Program-made: the position numbers and the translations under genes
Shown here: positions 40,763 to 57,619 of the stretch, piece after piece
How positions within the stretch are numbered: position 1 is the stretch's first letter
How the letters are laid out: each line of letters opens with the position of its first letter
The notes under the pieces: model-generated
The model's input: the letters and a program-made list of their open reading frames with translations, nothing else
Told to the model about the DNA's origin: nothing
Database searches by the model: none
Assembly: GCA_012295275.1 (NCBI GenBank)
Contig: CM022670.1
Location: 32,013,938-32,077,937, forward strand
DNA: 64,000 nt
Origin: Chrysomallon squamiferum
Taxonomy: Eukaryota > Mollusca > Gastropoda > Neomphalida > Peltospiridae
Reading direction: 5' to 3'

Positions 40763-41300
40763 TTATAATTGTGTCTAATATCACACCAGCATACAGTCTA
40801 GTTATATGTTTAGAAACCTTTCAGAATAAAACATATAACTATGTTTTATAAGATTTCAGCATTATAATTAGTGATATGTCAAACAACATTACAGGACAAC
40901 TGTCTGGTTGTAAGTCTAAATGCATATCTCAAATGCATTCAGAATATTATTTGGTTACATGTCTTAAACATTTCAGAGTACGATCTTGTTGTATGTGTAA
41001 CAATATTTCAGAATAAATATCTATATGTTTAACAACATTATCGCATAACATTTTAATAATATAACGAAAAGCTCTTTAATACACTAATTATATGTCTGAA
41101 AACGCCTGCACTTTGTTTTGTCCAGTATCTTTCAAACAGATTGTCTTGTTATATGTCTAACAACATTTCAGATACTATATCTATTTAAATGTCGAATGAT
41201 ATGTCAGTATACATCAGTCAGTAGTTATCCTGAAAATTATCTTGTTACGTATTAAACGATTAGAAGATAGAGTCTGTTTAGATATTTAGAAACGATATAA
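40763..41300 (+). repeat. Highly diverged tandem array, unit about 36 bp
   Basis: Variants of TTATATGTCTAACAACATTT followed by CAGAATA recur at about 40763, 40802, 40838, 40873, 40909, 40954, 40989, 41022, 41088, 41149 and 41186. Spacing is mostly 33-39 bp, with some larger gaps from insertions or decayed units. The copies are old and imperfect. No protein is encoded. Confidence 0.65.
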
Positions 41301-41564
41301 CAGATGGTTAATGTATTGTTAGTACTTTGTTGAAAATATACGAAAAATAATTAATAACATATACCAAAAATGAATAAAACCTTTATAAAATCCTGTGTCT
41401 TTAGAACGACAAGTCAGTTTAATTCAGTTCCAATTAGATATCCTTGACTAAGTCCTTTTTCTAAATATAATTATAGGAAATGTTTAATTTTTTTTTTTTC
41501 TGAGGCAATATTTTGCTATGCCCCCCAGAAAAGTTATGCTTGAACCATGGATTGAAATAAACAG

Positions 41565-41582
41565 GGGTCAAATGGTTGACCT
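41565..41582. promoter_or_regulatory. Inverted nuclear-receptor half-sites (IR6) in a unique block
   Basis: GGGTCA (41565-41570) and TGACCT (41577-41582) face each other across 6 bp. The block of about 41520-41990 around it is repeat-free, GC-richer and contains several ATTA/TAAT cores. IR6 is a less usual arrangement, so the match may be fortuitous. Confidence 0.25.
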
Positions 41583-42151
41583 TATGTTATAGTATCGCCA
41601 ACAGCGGCAAGAGCAATGCATCTGCTTTCAACAAGAACCACCAATAAAGTATTAATCATATAATTGTGTGCGGTTTAATCCGGGCTCGTTAATCAAATCC
41701 ACAGTACCACGCTTTTAATGTTGAGAAGCGCGCATCAATTATGCGAGTAATAACCGAAAATAAAACCTTTTGAAATCTCTAACTATCCGGCTTTGAGCTG
41801 TACCATAGGGGTCACACAGCTCTGGACTCGCTGTCCATCTGTCGACCGCTGGGTGGAGGACGACGCGGGGTTCAGAGGACTGTTTTATAGGCCGTTAAAC
41901 TTGCTGATGCAAGACGAAATTCAAAAATTAACATTTCATATATTATTTTCGATCAAAGACTGTTCGAGAAATCGTTAAAAAGTATCCATTCTAAGTACAT
42001 TTGAATAATAGAATAACTAACTAAATAAAATAAAATAAAATAAAATTTAATACAAATTTTTTTTTTAATAATAATAACAAAAAAAAAGAAAGAAAAGAAA
42101 TCGGATTATTCGTAATGTATTATAATTTTTCGTCGTTTTGTTAATTTACAA

Positions 42152-46650
<4,499 letters not shown>

Positions 46651-46718
<68 letters not shown>
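46651..46718 (+). repeat. (CT)n microsatellite
   Basis: Pure CT tract of 68 bp. Confidence 0.98.
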
Positions 46719-46721
<3 letters not shown>

Positions 46722-46789
46722 CCTTTATGCACACTAATCACGACCACTGATTCTACACTCTAAACCAGTCATTTACTCCTCAAACTGAT

Positions 46790-47360
46790 AACATTATAAT
46801 GGTAGAGCAGCAGACACGATGCCATCAATAATAAAAGGGCAGACGACAACTCCACAGCAGACTGCTTCTCTGCTATCAGTTAACATGCTTTATCAGGGCT
46901 CATCAGCTTGCAGACATTTGAGGATCTCTCCGCTAATTAAGATGACCATATTTTTACGGAGCCCGGAGGCGAGAAAATGCAATTGCGACCAAGTAATAGC
47001 CACAGCACGTGAGAATTATGCATTGTTGTTGATAGACTTAATATAGGTACACATGCCAAATTAGCATCTTGTCAGTGCAGAATTTAGTCAATGCAGCCGA
47101 GATTTGTGGAAACAAGTGTCACAGTTGTTACATCATTCTCCATTCCCTTGGGTGATTAATAATCTGGGTAACGATACTGGTGAAGGTCGCAATGGCGATG
47201 CATCCGGGTCAAAGTTCATGGCAAACAGGAAATGCTGCAATAGAGTTCCCTTACGACATAATTTACTTCTTGCAACACCATTATATGGTTCCAATAAATT
47301 TTACTCCGTAAGTCTGTGTCCTAATAATGATAAAGAAAGCAGCCGAAAACGAGATGTTAT
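46790..47360. promoter_or_regulatory. 570-bp unique block between CT/T tracts (candidate non-coding element)
   Basis: Bounded by the (CT)n ending at 46718 and the T39 run at 47437, this block has no simple repeats. It contains CTAATTAA (46933-46940), CACGTG (47006-47011), CATTGTT (47021-47027) preceded by ATTATG, and a further AATTAGC near 47060. Two open frames (46819-47046 and 47104-47364) have unremarkable composition and no recognisable domain, so I favour non-coding function. Confidence 0.3.
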
Positions 47361-47434
47361 TTAAACATCCCTTAAATCATTTGGTTAAGTAAGCAATATT
47401 TTTCTTCTGTTTTTAATTTACTAAATAGATAAAA

Positions 47435-47436
<2 letters not shown>

Positions 47437-47481
<45 letters not shown>

Positions 47482-47514
47482 TGGAAATGTATTGAGTTTT
47501 CTGTTCGTAAAAGT

Positions 47515-47601
<87 letters not shown>

Positions 47602-47613
47602 ACACACACACAC
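47437..47613 (+). repeat. T39 run, then compound (CT)n(CA)n
   Basis: A T run (47437-47475), 40 bp of unique sequence, CT (47516-47600) and a short CA (47601-47613). Confidence 0.97.
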
Positions 47614-48210
47614 TACTTTTCAGTAAATAGGTTATGCTGCTGCTGTCAATATTTTGATGTTAATAGTTCATTATGAAGGCACGAACTTACGTACCTGAAT
47701 GAATGACAATAGTTTTATTTCGCCGATGTCAAAGAGTCTGTCACAAGACACTGCTCAGTGAAATAATAGTTAATATCTAAAAAGGTCATCATCGAGTACC
47801 AATCAGCCCGAATAAAATATGCGTGCAAATTCGTAATAAAAATCGCTAAATTTTACATTGAGATTCTTATCAGCTGATCAAACGTCAGAGTGTTGGAAGC
47901 TTCTTGACCTGTGGGTGATGTTTAACCAACATAAATATTTCCATCCCGAAACACCCGCGGCCCCGATAACAAAACAATTTAAAGATTAATCAGGCAAGAA
48001 ATTCTGTTTTAAATACTTAGTAATTAAAAGATCCATTTCTTGCAGTTATAAAAATATGTTGTTGTTTTATTACTATTATTATTATTATTCATTCGAGCCA
48101 GATTTTCTTTAATTCTCTAGTTTTTTGCTAAATCATCATGTACAAATAATCTATTTATCGTGTTATCGATTTTTTTAATGAAAAAGCTGGGTTATATGTT
48201 TAAAATTTAA

Positions 48211-48286
48211 CTCATGGGGCAGAGCGCATTATATCGTCTCTTCTTTTTTGAAATTCGAAGCCAGTTCATTCTCACTTCTATCTTCC

Positions 48287-48290
<4 letters not shown>
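48211..48290 (+). repeat. CT-associated interspersed repeat, copy A
   Basis: The stretch from CTCATGGGGCAGAGCGC to TCTATCTTCCTTAT immediately precedes a (CT)n tract. It is nearly identical (a few differences) to the reverse complement of 60014-60093, which also abuts a (CT)n/(GA)n tract. The open frame across it (48214-48423) is a by-product of the CT repeat. Confidence 0.75.
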
Positions 48291-48385
<95 letters not shown>

Positions 48386-48390
48386 TCTCT
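48291..48390 (+). repeat. Interrupted (CT)n with C9 run
   Basis: CT units broken by CC and by a C run at about 48353-48362. It is the tail of interspersed repeat copy A. Confidence 0.97.
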
Positions 48391-50819
48391 CATAATTCAT
48401 CTCCAACCCTAACCCAAAGATAAAGTTAAGAAATCAGCAATGGCCCATGGCTGAAGGTTGTTTGCGGCTTCTCGCGGTTTTCTTCTAAGATTATGCGAAG
48501 CGGACACGTTACGGGGTTCCGCGAACAGAAGGATTATCCTGCAGATACGAAACAACCCGCAACCGTGCACGCTTTGAGACTGGCGCTTTCATAGACTGGT
48601 TATCATTCATGTTTTATTTGTTTGTTTTTCGTCTGCAACTGTTGTGTTGTTGACACGGGATTTACGATAAACTTTTGATCGTGTGAATATCACCAAACCA
48701 GGGCTCTTGCCTCAAATAAATATTTTTGTAAAAAGAAACTTTCAATGATTGCTTTGTATTACAAAAAGTTTGAGCTGGGATCGGAAAAAGTGGAGGTGTG
48801 AGGATTAGGATAAAAACTGTTTTCACGGAATATATAAACTTGTAAACCTGAAGTTTTATCCGTAAAGACCCATAAAAGATTATAATCGATTTTGCTGTAT
48901 ATTAAACAAAAAACAATCAAAATCAAACTGACAAGCTAGAGTTTTGAAATGCAAATTTGAAATGAGATATATTTTCTTTAATAGATTACCAAAACGGTTT
49001 TATTCTTCATTGTGGATTTTTTCTTTTTCAGGCACGTGATTCTGTTGGATTTTTTTTTTACTTTTATGTTGAGTCTATTTGTTTTTTTGTGGTTCTAATA
49101 TTAAGAAAATATGAATAGATTAAATCAAAAACGTACAACCTTGACTGGAATATCGATTTTATTATTACTTTATCAAAACAGTTCTATATATAATATTTTC
49201 AGAACACACAGACATATATACATACACTCACGTTTATATAATTATATATATATAAACACACACACATACACACACACACATATATTATTATTATTGTTAT
49301 TGTTATTATTATTATAATTATTATTCAATGATAAAAAGTGTATTTTTATAACATTATTTTTTCAGTCATTCACCGATTCATTCTTTCTGCCTCTTTTTTT
49401 TTTCTCTCTCTCTGTCTTTCTGTCTCACTCACTCTTTCGATCACTTATGTATATACATGTATATGACCTAGGAACTTCTCCAACTCCTGTTAGCAATATG
49501 AACTATATAATTATTGGTCTATGTAATTATGAGTAATGAATACAGAGCAGTGATCCAGTGCACATAAGTAAGCTCGATGTACATAATAAATTTATATCAT
49601 AAAACATTAATATTTCTAAGCTAAAACGATCAGCTTGAAACTGGAGAATTTTAAAATTAGTACTGTAGTTTTATTAATTACCTAACTTACTGACATCTGA
49701 TTGTTTGTGTCTTTCTGAACCATGGCGACAAGCTTGAGACTGTTAGGCATTCTTAAAAGTTATTAATTACGTAAGTTACTAATTAAATTTTTTAGCATTA
49801 CTTGTCGAAATCCAGCCTTGTATAATTTAGAAAGGGAAATGAGATAATATGAAAATCTTCACTAAAAGTCTGTGTCTGAAATCTTGACACTTATGATAAT
49901 TGAGAACGAAACATAATTTAAAATAATTTCATTATTTCAGTGTAATTACTGTTAGTGTGATTAAATCTGTTGTCTGGTAAAACGAATTACCAATACAACA
50001 AAATCATCTGAGATTGATTTGACATCATCACCATTATCATTATCATTACCTCCATTACCATCATCACCATGATATTCGTTAATGTCAACATAATAATAAA
50101 GGCGACTGCAACAAATTGTATGCATGTATGATTACATACTATTTTATATTAGTAGTATTAGCAGTAATGATGCTGTTTCGCATTTGTTAATAAGTAACAT
50201 CATTTTTTAATTTATAAAAAAATACATACATACAAACATACGTACATACATACATACATACATACATACATACATGTTCAATATATTATTTCATGTTAAT
50301 AACTTTATAATTAAAACGTAATTATGTAATTTTCTATATACCTAACATCTTTGTTTACAGTGTTTATTGAAATATATGACCATGAAAGCGATAGGTTATT
50401 CTCTCTTCATTTGCATATGTGTATCCCAAAACGGCACTAATAAAGTCTTTAATGTGTTAACTTCTAAATAAAAGTGTACAACAACAGTTGTTAAAGTGCC
50501 GGGTTTGCAAGAAGTCATAGTGTGCTGTTTATTTTGATGTCATCAAACGTTTTTACCCATGTGTCAGTGACTTTCTGCCACTTTGACACACTTTTCTATA
50601 AATATACCCTTAGGAATGTTTTGACGTTAATGTAGCTCTAAAATATAGTACACAAACAAATAAGAAAAAAATAATCTTTTTACTACTGTTTAAATTTTTT
50701 GCTATCATCGTCATCATTTCTTTTTCGTTTTCGTTTTATCGCTTCAGGCCTGTTTTCAAAAGAGTTGAAAAATTTAGAAAGATGTTGTTTACATAACAGT
50801 TAGAGAAACGGATATTGTT
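48391..50819. other. Gene-free sequence
   Basis: A unique GC-richer stretch at about 48420-48620 follows the CT tail of repeat copy A. The remainder is AT-rich, with CA/ATT repeats at about 49250-49325 and CATA at 50.2 kb. Confidence 0.6.
50220..50275 (+). repeat. (CATA)n microsatellite
   Basis: CATA tetranucleotide run following a short A run. Confidence 0.95.
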
Positions 50820-50865
50820 GAAAGATATCAATGGTCCATTGAGAAAACAAGTACAAACCCTGGAA

Positions 50866-50878
50866 TGACCTTTGACCC
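50866..50878 (-). promoter_or_regulatory. Perfect DR1 nuclear-receptor element
   Basis: On the minus strand this reads GGGTCAAAGGTCA: two half-sites in direct repeat spaced by 1 bp, the canonical RXR-heterodimer/HNF4/COUP-TF element. It lies in a short GC-richer unique block (about 50820-50960). The motif is exact; its use is unknown. Confidence 0.35.
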
Positions 50879-51479
50879 GTCGACCCGGACCTCGACCGAT
50901 CGAACATCTGGGACCAAAGCCAAAGTAGCCTGAAGTGTATTCTTTAATACAGCGCTTTAATTCTGCGAAACCAGAATAAATAAAGAATTTTTAATGTCGA
51001 AAATTCGATTTTTATTAAACACCAGGATTGTCTTACTGGTATTTTTTAATTATTTTAATCATAAGTTATCAAAAAAGTACTTCTTGACAGCAAGAATATT
51101 TCAGATTTGCTCAAATGAAATTAAATAAAAATTAAAAAAAGGTTATAAAACGGCGACTTATAGTTTAGAGGCAAATATTGTTTTGTTGACACCCTCGGTA
51201 AAAGAAAAAGAGAAAAGAAAACAGAAAAAGAATAAGAAAAAGAAAAAAGATAAATAAATAAATAAATAAACTGTGAAATTTGCATTTTGATCCTAAAAAT
51301 GCCACACCCAATTCGGCCCCCAGGGCATCTGCTCAACCTGTCCTTCTCAAGTTACTCCACTGCCTGTACAGTATTCAAATATACACCGGCGTATATATAA
51401 AACAACTGTTATGTTAACACTAATATATTAACAAAATGAAAAGTAATTTATTGAGTCCAAATAGAACTGTGACTACAGC

Positions 51480-51790
51480 TGCTGTTTGGCCAGAAAACAC
51501 GTAGCGCATTGCATCACAAAATCACGTGATTTCTAAATTTTCACATGTCCTTCCGCTGCTCGGCCATTCTCGGAATAGCTGCAGATCTGTTGAAGTCATC
51601 GAGAGTTTGTTTGACTGACCGATTCAGCGATCTCCAATCGGCTACACATTAATTACGATAGCTCTAATTAGGGGGCTGTCCGAGGCCAGAGTGGGGTGAT
51701 GCATGACAACCATCTGCCCCTGAGAGCCGAGGTGTTAGCCTTGAGTCGGCGGAAATCCCCGACTGACACTGATCAAGTAGTTTTTAATGA
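51480..51790. promoter_or_regulatory. Unique block with 14-bp palindrome and homeodomain sites
   Basis: Contains AAATCACGTGATTT (51519-51532, a perfect 14-bp palindrome centred on CACGTG), TTAATTA (51649-51655) and the palindromic CTAATTAG (51664-51671), with a CATCTG E-box near 51711. It is repeat-free and GC-richer than its flanks. A short ORF at 51696-51947 overlaps but shows no domain. Confidence 0.3.
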
Positions 51791-51949
51791 GACGTATATT
51801 TCGGTACACAGCTCCAGTTCTTGTGTAACAATACAATTATATACTCGATACTTGCATGCACGTTATATCTGTTATGTAACAGTTGATTATTCAGCGATAT
51901 GTAATATATCAATTGTTATTTTGTTACTAGGCCTGTATGTATACTGATG

Positions 51950-54029
51950 TACATAGTACGTAACTAGTGTCATCTTGATATTAGCTAAATGTTTTATTTC
52001 TGGTCATAACTGTATGAAATTTGTGTGGCGTTATCTTTAAAGCATTTGGGTAATTATAAATAAAAGAAAAAACAAAATTTTTCTCATTAAAAAAAAGAAG
52101 AAGAAGAAACTCTGTTTAATGTATGTTTGTTGTTAAACTGCCCTAAAAGTATCCATTCATCTATCTATCCATCGCTCACTTCCTATCTAATTATGATTGT
52201 AGATTCAAATATCGATAAATACGTTCACAAAGACAGGCAGACAGAAATATGGAAAAAATATGTCATTTCTGTTTTTCTCGGTGAGTTTTATTGTTATTAC
52301 TTCTAGTTCTAATTTTTCCTGTTTTCGTCAACACTATTTGGACTTTTCTAAGTGAAAACAAGTTAAATTATTATTAAACATTACAATTAACCACAGTTCT
52401 CTTCCAATGAGTACATTAGTCACAAGAGATAAACAGGCCTGCATGATGATTGGCATTGTTAATTCAATTGGCACGGTTCCTTCGTCGACATCGTGTATTA
52501 AATGTTTCACCAAAGTAAACTTCTTCCATTTATCACGTCCATCGATCTATCTGCCGTTTCACCCAGTCAGCGATCGATGCCAAGAAGTTGGCCAGTTCAT
52601 AGTGCTTCCGAAAACCAGGTGAGAAATTCGCAGTGCTGTTCGAATTACACCAAGCAATGAAATTCGTTCAAGAGACAAAACATTGACAGCTGAATCTTAG
52701 TTTTTACGTCTTACGTATCTGAACTCTACGCTACGGATCACCGAATATATAGAAGATAAAAAAGAAAAATAATGTAATCCTTGCACTTATTTTGTATAGT
52801 TATTTTCTTGTGTTGTTTTGCTGTTATTGATGTTTTGTGGTTTGTTGTTTTTCTTGCTGTTGTCTTTTTATTCTGTTTAGTTATGCTACGTTTATTTCTT
52901 TTCGTTCTTTTTATGTATTGTTTCCAGCGTGTGTGTATGTGTGTGTGTGTGTGTGCGTGCGTGCTTGCATACCGTTATAGCACATTATTATATTTGCGTA
53001 TATATGTACCTAACCTGATATAAGTACGTAAGAAAATGTCATGTTCTTATAATCAGTGTCTAAATTAGTTTATCACTAAACTACGTAATCACAGACTAAT
53101 AAGGACTGTGAAACTTAATAAATCTGGGATGACATTTTTATTAAAAAAAAAAGATGTCAAGATGTCTTTTTTCTATCACGATATTTATTAGATGGTTATT
53201 TTCTGCTGTAAAAAGCTAATTCTGAATGCGTAATGAGTTTATATAATTACGTATATGTCTCTTGAAATACCACCTGCCTTCTAATTTTAAATTCATTTTA
53301 ATTATCTCATAATACCATATACATATCCGTCAAATAAGCTCTACTTGGTCTGATTATGGAGTCGTGGCCGTGAAAGTCGGAGCCAAATTGATTTATGACG
53401 TAACGTATGACGTGTGCCATTATTTACCACCATGGCAGTAATGCCTTTATCAATAGTTTTGCGAAGACCAGTCATTCGACCAAAAATACAGCAATCAATA
53501 AACACAAACATGTCCTGGTTGCAGTTTGCGACCTTTTCTTGCATATGTCTGTGGTTAATTAATAACCATGAACTCTGTTTCAACTAAAACGGTTTGTGAC
53601 GCGAATGTAGATATATATATATACACACACATGTGGTAAATGAATATTTCATAAAATCATGTCAAATATGTCGGAAAAACTCTGTTATAGCACCTCTTTC
53701 ACCCCAAGGTTATTATCCCGCTTGTCTCTTTTTCTAAACTCTCTCGTGAACTCTGTTTCTCTTACACGTTTTTCTTTCTAACAAACATATACATACACAC
53801 ACAATAAAATGTGTGAACTTACAAGGATGTTCTTAGGTGAAGAAAGAACCACTTAGATACAACATGTATACAGCACACTCAGACGCAAGTACATATACAA
53901 TATGTACACAACCATCACAAAACTGACCAGTTGATCTCAAGGGAATCGTGGAATTCATTTCGAAATCTATCAACAAACATCGCAAGATCTGATGTCTGGT
54001 TCTATCGCATTCAATCAGCATTCCTTACC
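51950..54029. other. Gene-free sequence
   Basis: AT-rich, with a balanced stretch at about 52390-52740 and another at 53340-53580. Open frames are short and show no known domain. Confidence 0.55.
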
Positions 54030-54099
54030 CACCATTTGACATCCCTGACGAAAACCCACTTCCCACCAGAGACCAACTAGCCGATGAAGAGACGTGCAG

Positions 54100-54177
54100 A
54101 AGATGGCGGCAACACCGTATTACGTCACTGACGTCATTTGGTAAATGCGTACATCAGCGCTGACACCTTGTACGTCA
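54100..54177 (+). promoter_or_regulatory. YY1 site plus three CRE-type sites (candidate promoter or enhancer)
   Basis: AAGATGGCGGC (54100-54110) is a full YY1 consensus. Ten bases on, TTACGTCA (54120-54127) and the perfect palindromic TGACGTCA (54129-54136) are separated by 1 bp, and TACGTCA recurs at 54171-54177. YY1 in this form is common at transcription starts, so an unannotated transcript from this point is possible. The block (about 54030-54330) is unique. Confidence 0.4.
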
Positions 54178-54355
54178 TTAGTCAATTCCTGACATGACAA
54201 TCAGAGCAGAGAATGAAGATAGTGAGATCACTAATGACAGCGCGTCAGAGTTCTTTAGCACCATTCTGCAGCGACAGATTCTGTAAAATTTCTAGCACTT
54301 CGTTTGTCGTCTGTCGTTATTACTTTCAGTTCTCACAAGTCTGGAATCACACTTA

Positions 54356-54358
<3 letters not shown>

Positions 54359-54388
<30 letters not shown>
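54359..54388 (+). repeat. (AT)n microsatellite
   Basis: About 29 bp of AT, just right of the YY1/CRE block. Confidence 0.95.
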
Positions 54389-54389
<1 letters not shown>

Positions 54390-54391
<2 letters not shown>

Positions 54392-55609
54392 TTAATACAT
54401 TTTAAAAAGAAAAATAAGAAATCGCAACTTATGAGAAAAAAAGAAAGAAAAAGTATTTTATTCTCATAAAAAACAACAACTAAATGAAATGAGAGTGATA
54501 TTCACTGATATATAAGGCACTGATCCATTCGCCTATCTTGTCCACCCGTTTGTCCCATATATATATTTATTTCTGTGAATTTTTATTTACTAGCTGATCC
54601 TCCTCAAAAATATAATAATTTAAAACAAACGTACACACACACACCTATACTCATATATAATAGAATATTTTCCAATTTTTTATCTTTTTTTATTAACATC
54701 ATTATTTTATTACAGCACGAATCTAAAAGTCAAATCATATATTTTGTGAAAAAAAAAAAAATAATAATAATTGCTTAAAGTGGATCGTGATACAATAAAT
54801 TATATGAAATGGTCGAATTTCTAGAGAGTTCATGTTGTGTCTAATAAGTTACATAAGTCTGTCATCACTTGACAGCAGATGTCAGACACCTTCCTATGTT
54901 ATACATGTATGAGAAATATTAATTAAGTTTTCCTTTCCACCATCAACAAGTCGCCGAAGTGTTGAACATAGCGGGGTTGAGCAGCGTCCACGAAGAAAGA
55001 TTGCATAACGTTACTCGTTGTTTATAACATCCCGCCAAGCTGGAAATCACATTTTAAACGTACGGAGTATCCGCAAGCAGACAGCCCTGGCGTACCCCAG
55101 CATGACATATCAGGCTTCTCAACGGCTCGTTTGTCAGGCATCCTCGTCCACATAACCGAGTCTTTCAGATGACAGTTACATGTCGCTGATGGTGATACAG
55201 TTTTCACACGAAATCCTTGATGTATGATCACACAAGAGTATCCGATTATCATTCAGCTCCCAGACTCTAATGATCTTCAATAATGATGCAGTAATACATA
55301 ACAATAAATGAGCCTGTGTTACAGACAGACTGATAGTGAAGTCCAGTCCGGCTGAGGAAGTGATGAGATGATGGACGGACGCTGCTAAATAAATTTATTA
55401 AATAAATGTATGATACTTTTCCTGCTCGCAGTGGCTTTGGCACATATTTATTTATGTCTTCCAGTTTTTGTTTGTTTGTTTGGCTTCAGATTTAAAATTT
55501 ATTCAAGATTTCTGAATCTGTCTTTCAGTTTGACAGTCCATTTCTTTAATTACAAACTAGTGTCTAGTGTTTGTTCAACCGAAGGAATTACTAGATATAA
55601 CTTATATAC

Positions 55610-55659
<50 letters not shown>

Positions 55660-56326
55660 TTTGGAACTGTTAATATTGTACATAATACAGTTTATCGTTG
55701 CTTTTTATGAAAAAATATCCTTCAGTATCAGATATTATCATCAATGTCACAATCATCATCGTCATCATAATAATCGCGCTCACCATCATCATCACAATCA
55801 TTATCACATTCATTAATATTATTTGATACTTTAAAATGTAATATGTATATAATTAACCAGCGTAAAATTTTACTCTAAACTGACATTTTTGTGATATAAC
55901 AAGATTCCATCATAGACCTGGCGTTTTCGGTCCATTTCTTTTGATATTACAAAAACAGATAACAGTATCGCAGTATTAGAGTGCATGCTTTCTACCTGGC
56001 CTTGGATACACTACGCCAAAATGCACTTGCAAACCGCTAACCTTGGAGGTTACGCAATCGCTAAATTGACAGCGATGGAGCCTCGCTGTTAGGTTATATC
56101 AGAATTCTGATACGCCAAAACAACCTGGTCTGTAATTTCAACCGTTAATGGTCTTGTTAATGTTTGATACATGAATGAAAAAAAATATGTATAGCCCGAG
56201 GAGGTTCGGGTTTTTAGACCGATTCATTTGGTAATTGTATTGAACTCTAACTGGCTTAATGACGTAAAACATTTATTTAAACAACCGACAACCCTAGGCT
56301 GTCTTTATTTTTATTTTTCATTTCAT

Positions 56327-56360
<34 letters not shown>

Positions 56361-56929
56361 GAAAAAAGAGAAGAACTGCTCTGATATGCTCAACAACAGA
56401 ACAGGTCTTTGGAAATGATAATCTATTCTAATTTAGCACGGGTTAAAACCGGTATTAACTGAATTGTTTAAAAAAAATAATAATAAGGGGGGAAAAAGAT
56501 AATTATTTCCCCTGGGCAAGTGTTACGTAAATTGTCGATTTCATAACAGAGCGTTAAGTAATGTGAAGACATAGAGATGAACCCTCGTTATGTATGTAAG
56601 TGATAGTCTTGTGTTTCTTTTTCTTTTTTTAAATCAGATAAAATTACCAAGGTAAATAATTGCATTACTTACAAGTGAATGTTTCCTCGAACAGAGTGAA
56701 TAAGTGCAACTAATAAATTGTATCAACAAATTTCAGCTTTAATATGATAGATGTATTATTATAAAGAAAGGAAGAAATTAAACTTTTCGAAATTAAACAT
56801 AAGAACTAAAATGACAGAAAATCTCATTAAATAAATAAATAAACAAATAAATAAATAAATAAATAAATAACGGAACAAACAACCAACCAATCAGCCATGC
56901 AGCTAACTAATTACATAAAACCAGGAATA
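54390..56929. other. Gene-free sequence
   Basis: Balanced unique stretches lie at about 54940-55370 and 55900-56220. They are separated by (GT)n, ATC triplets (about 55740-55810), a T run (about 56329-56352) and an AAAT run (about 56828-56870). Confidence 0.55.
55615..55658 (+). repeat. (GT)n microsatellite
   Basis: About 42 bp of GT. Confidence 0.97.
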
Positions 56930-57340
56930 ACATTTGTACGGCGGACGGCCGGTGACATGGCGAAGATGCGAAATCTGCGCCTGTATAATGCACATTTTCA
57001 TTCCTTAATGAGAGGAAAATGTCAGAGAAAAGGTTAATAATAATTCTGCAGATTAATAAATGCCAGTTGTACCGAAATTCACGTCTTCTGTTCTAAGCAT
57101 CCTTTGACGGACGTCCATCATCATTCACAATCACCACTCACAAACTGCGGTGACCATCTTCTGGAAGTCATCATCCGGCTATCATTTTTCTGGAAGCCCA
57201 GTGGTCAATGCAAACACGATTGTTTTTATTAAATCGGGCTATTATATTATCCTCACTGCAGAGCTACGAGGAAAATTGATTCAGCAGAAAGAAGACATCT
57301 GAAACAGCAAAGCAATAACGTCAGGCACAACAAGACAAGG
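56930..57340. promoter_or_regulatory. Unique block with POU-like and SOX-like sites
   Basis: About 400 bp between an AAAT microsatellite and a (GT)n tract. It includes ATGCAAA (57208-57214, POU-like) and ATTGTTT (57219-57225, SOX-like) 4 bp apart, and several CATTCC/GGAA elements. No ORF with coding character was seen. Confidence 0.25.
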
Positions 57341-57394
57341 TCGAGAGTTGAATGTTTTCTTAATGTTCATCAAGCGTCCTTGATAATGTTCGGC

Positions 57395-57396
<2 letters not shown>

Positions 57397-57448
<52 letters not shown>

Positions 57449-57502
57449 TGTGTGTATGTGTGTGTGTGTTTGTGTATGTGTTTGTGTGTGTGTGTCTGTG
57501 AA

Positions 57503-57533
<31 letters not shown>
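57397..57533 (+). repeat. (GT)n microsatellite, interrupted
   Basis: GT tract of about 137 bp with TT and AT interruptions. A Val/Cys frame across it is an artefact. Confidence 0.97.
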
Positions 57534-57535
<2 letters not shown>

Positions 57536-57619
57536 ATCTTTATTAATCGTCTTTATACACAGTCAGGACAACATTTATGTATTATTGTTATTCATGAAAC
57601 AAAGTAACAAGTAAATAAA

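Noticed and set aside
40763-41300. CRISPR-like reading of the 36-bp periodic array
   Set aside because: Repeats are diverged with no conserved repeat/unique spacer alternation, in clearly eukaryotic DNA.
47437-47475. Long poly-T/poly-A runs as tails of retroposed genes (also 18.83, 61.32 and 63.14 kb)
   Set aside because: No adjoining coding or SINE-like body and no visible target-site duplication.
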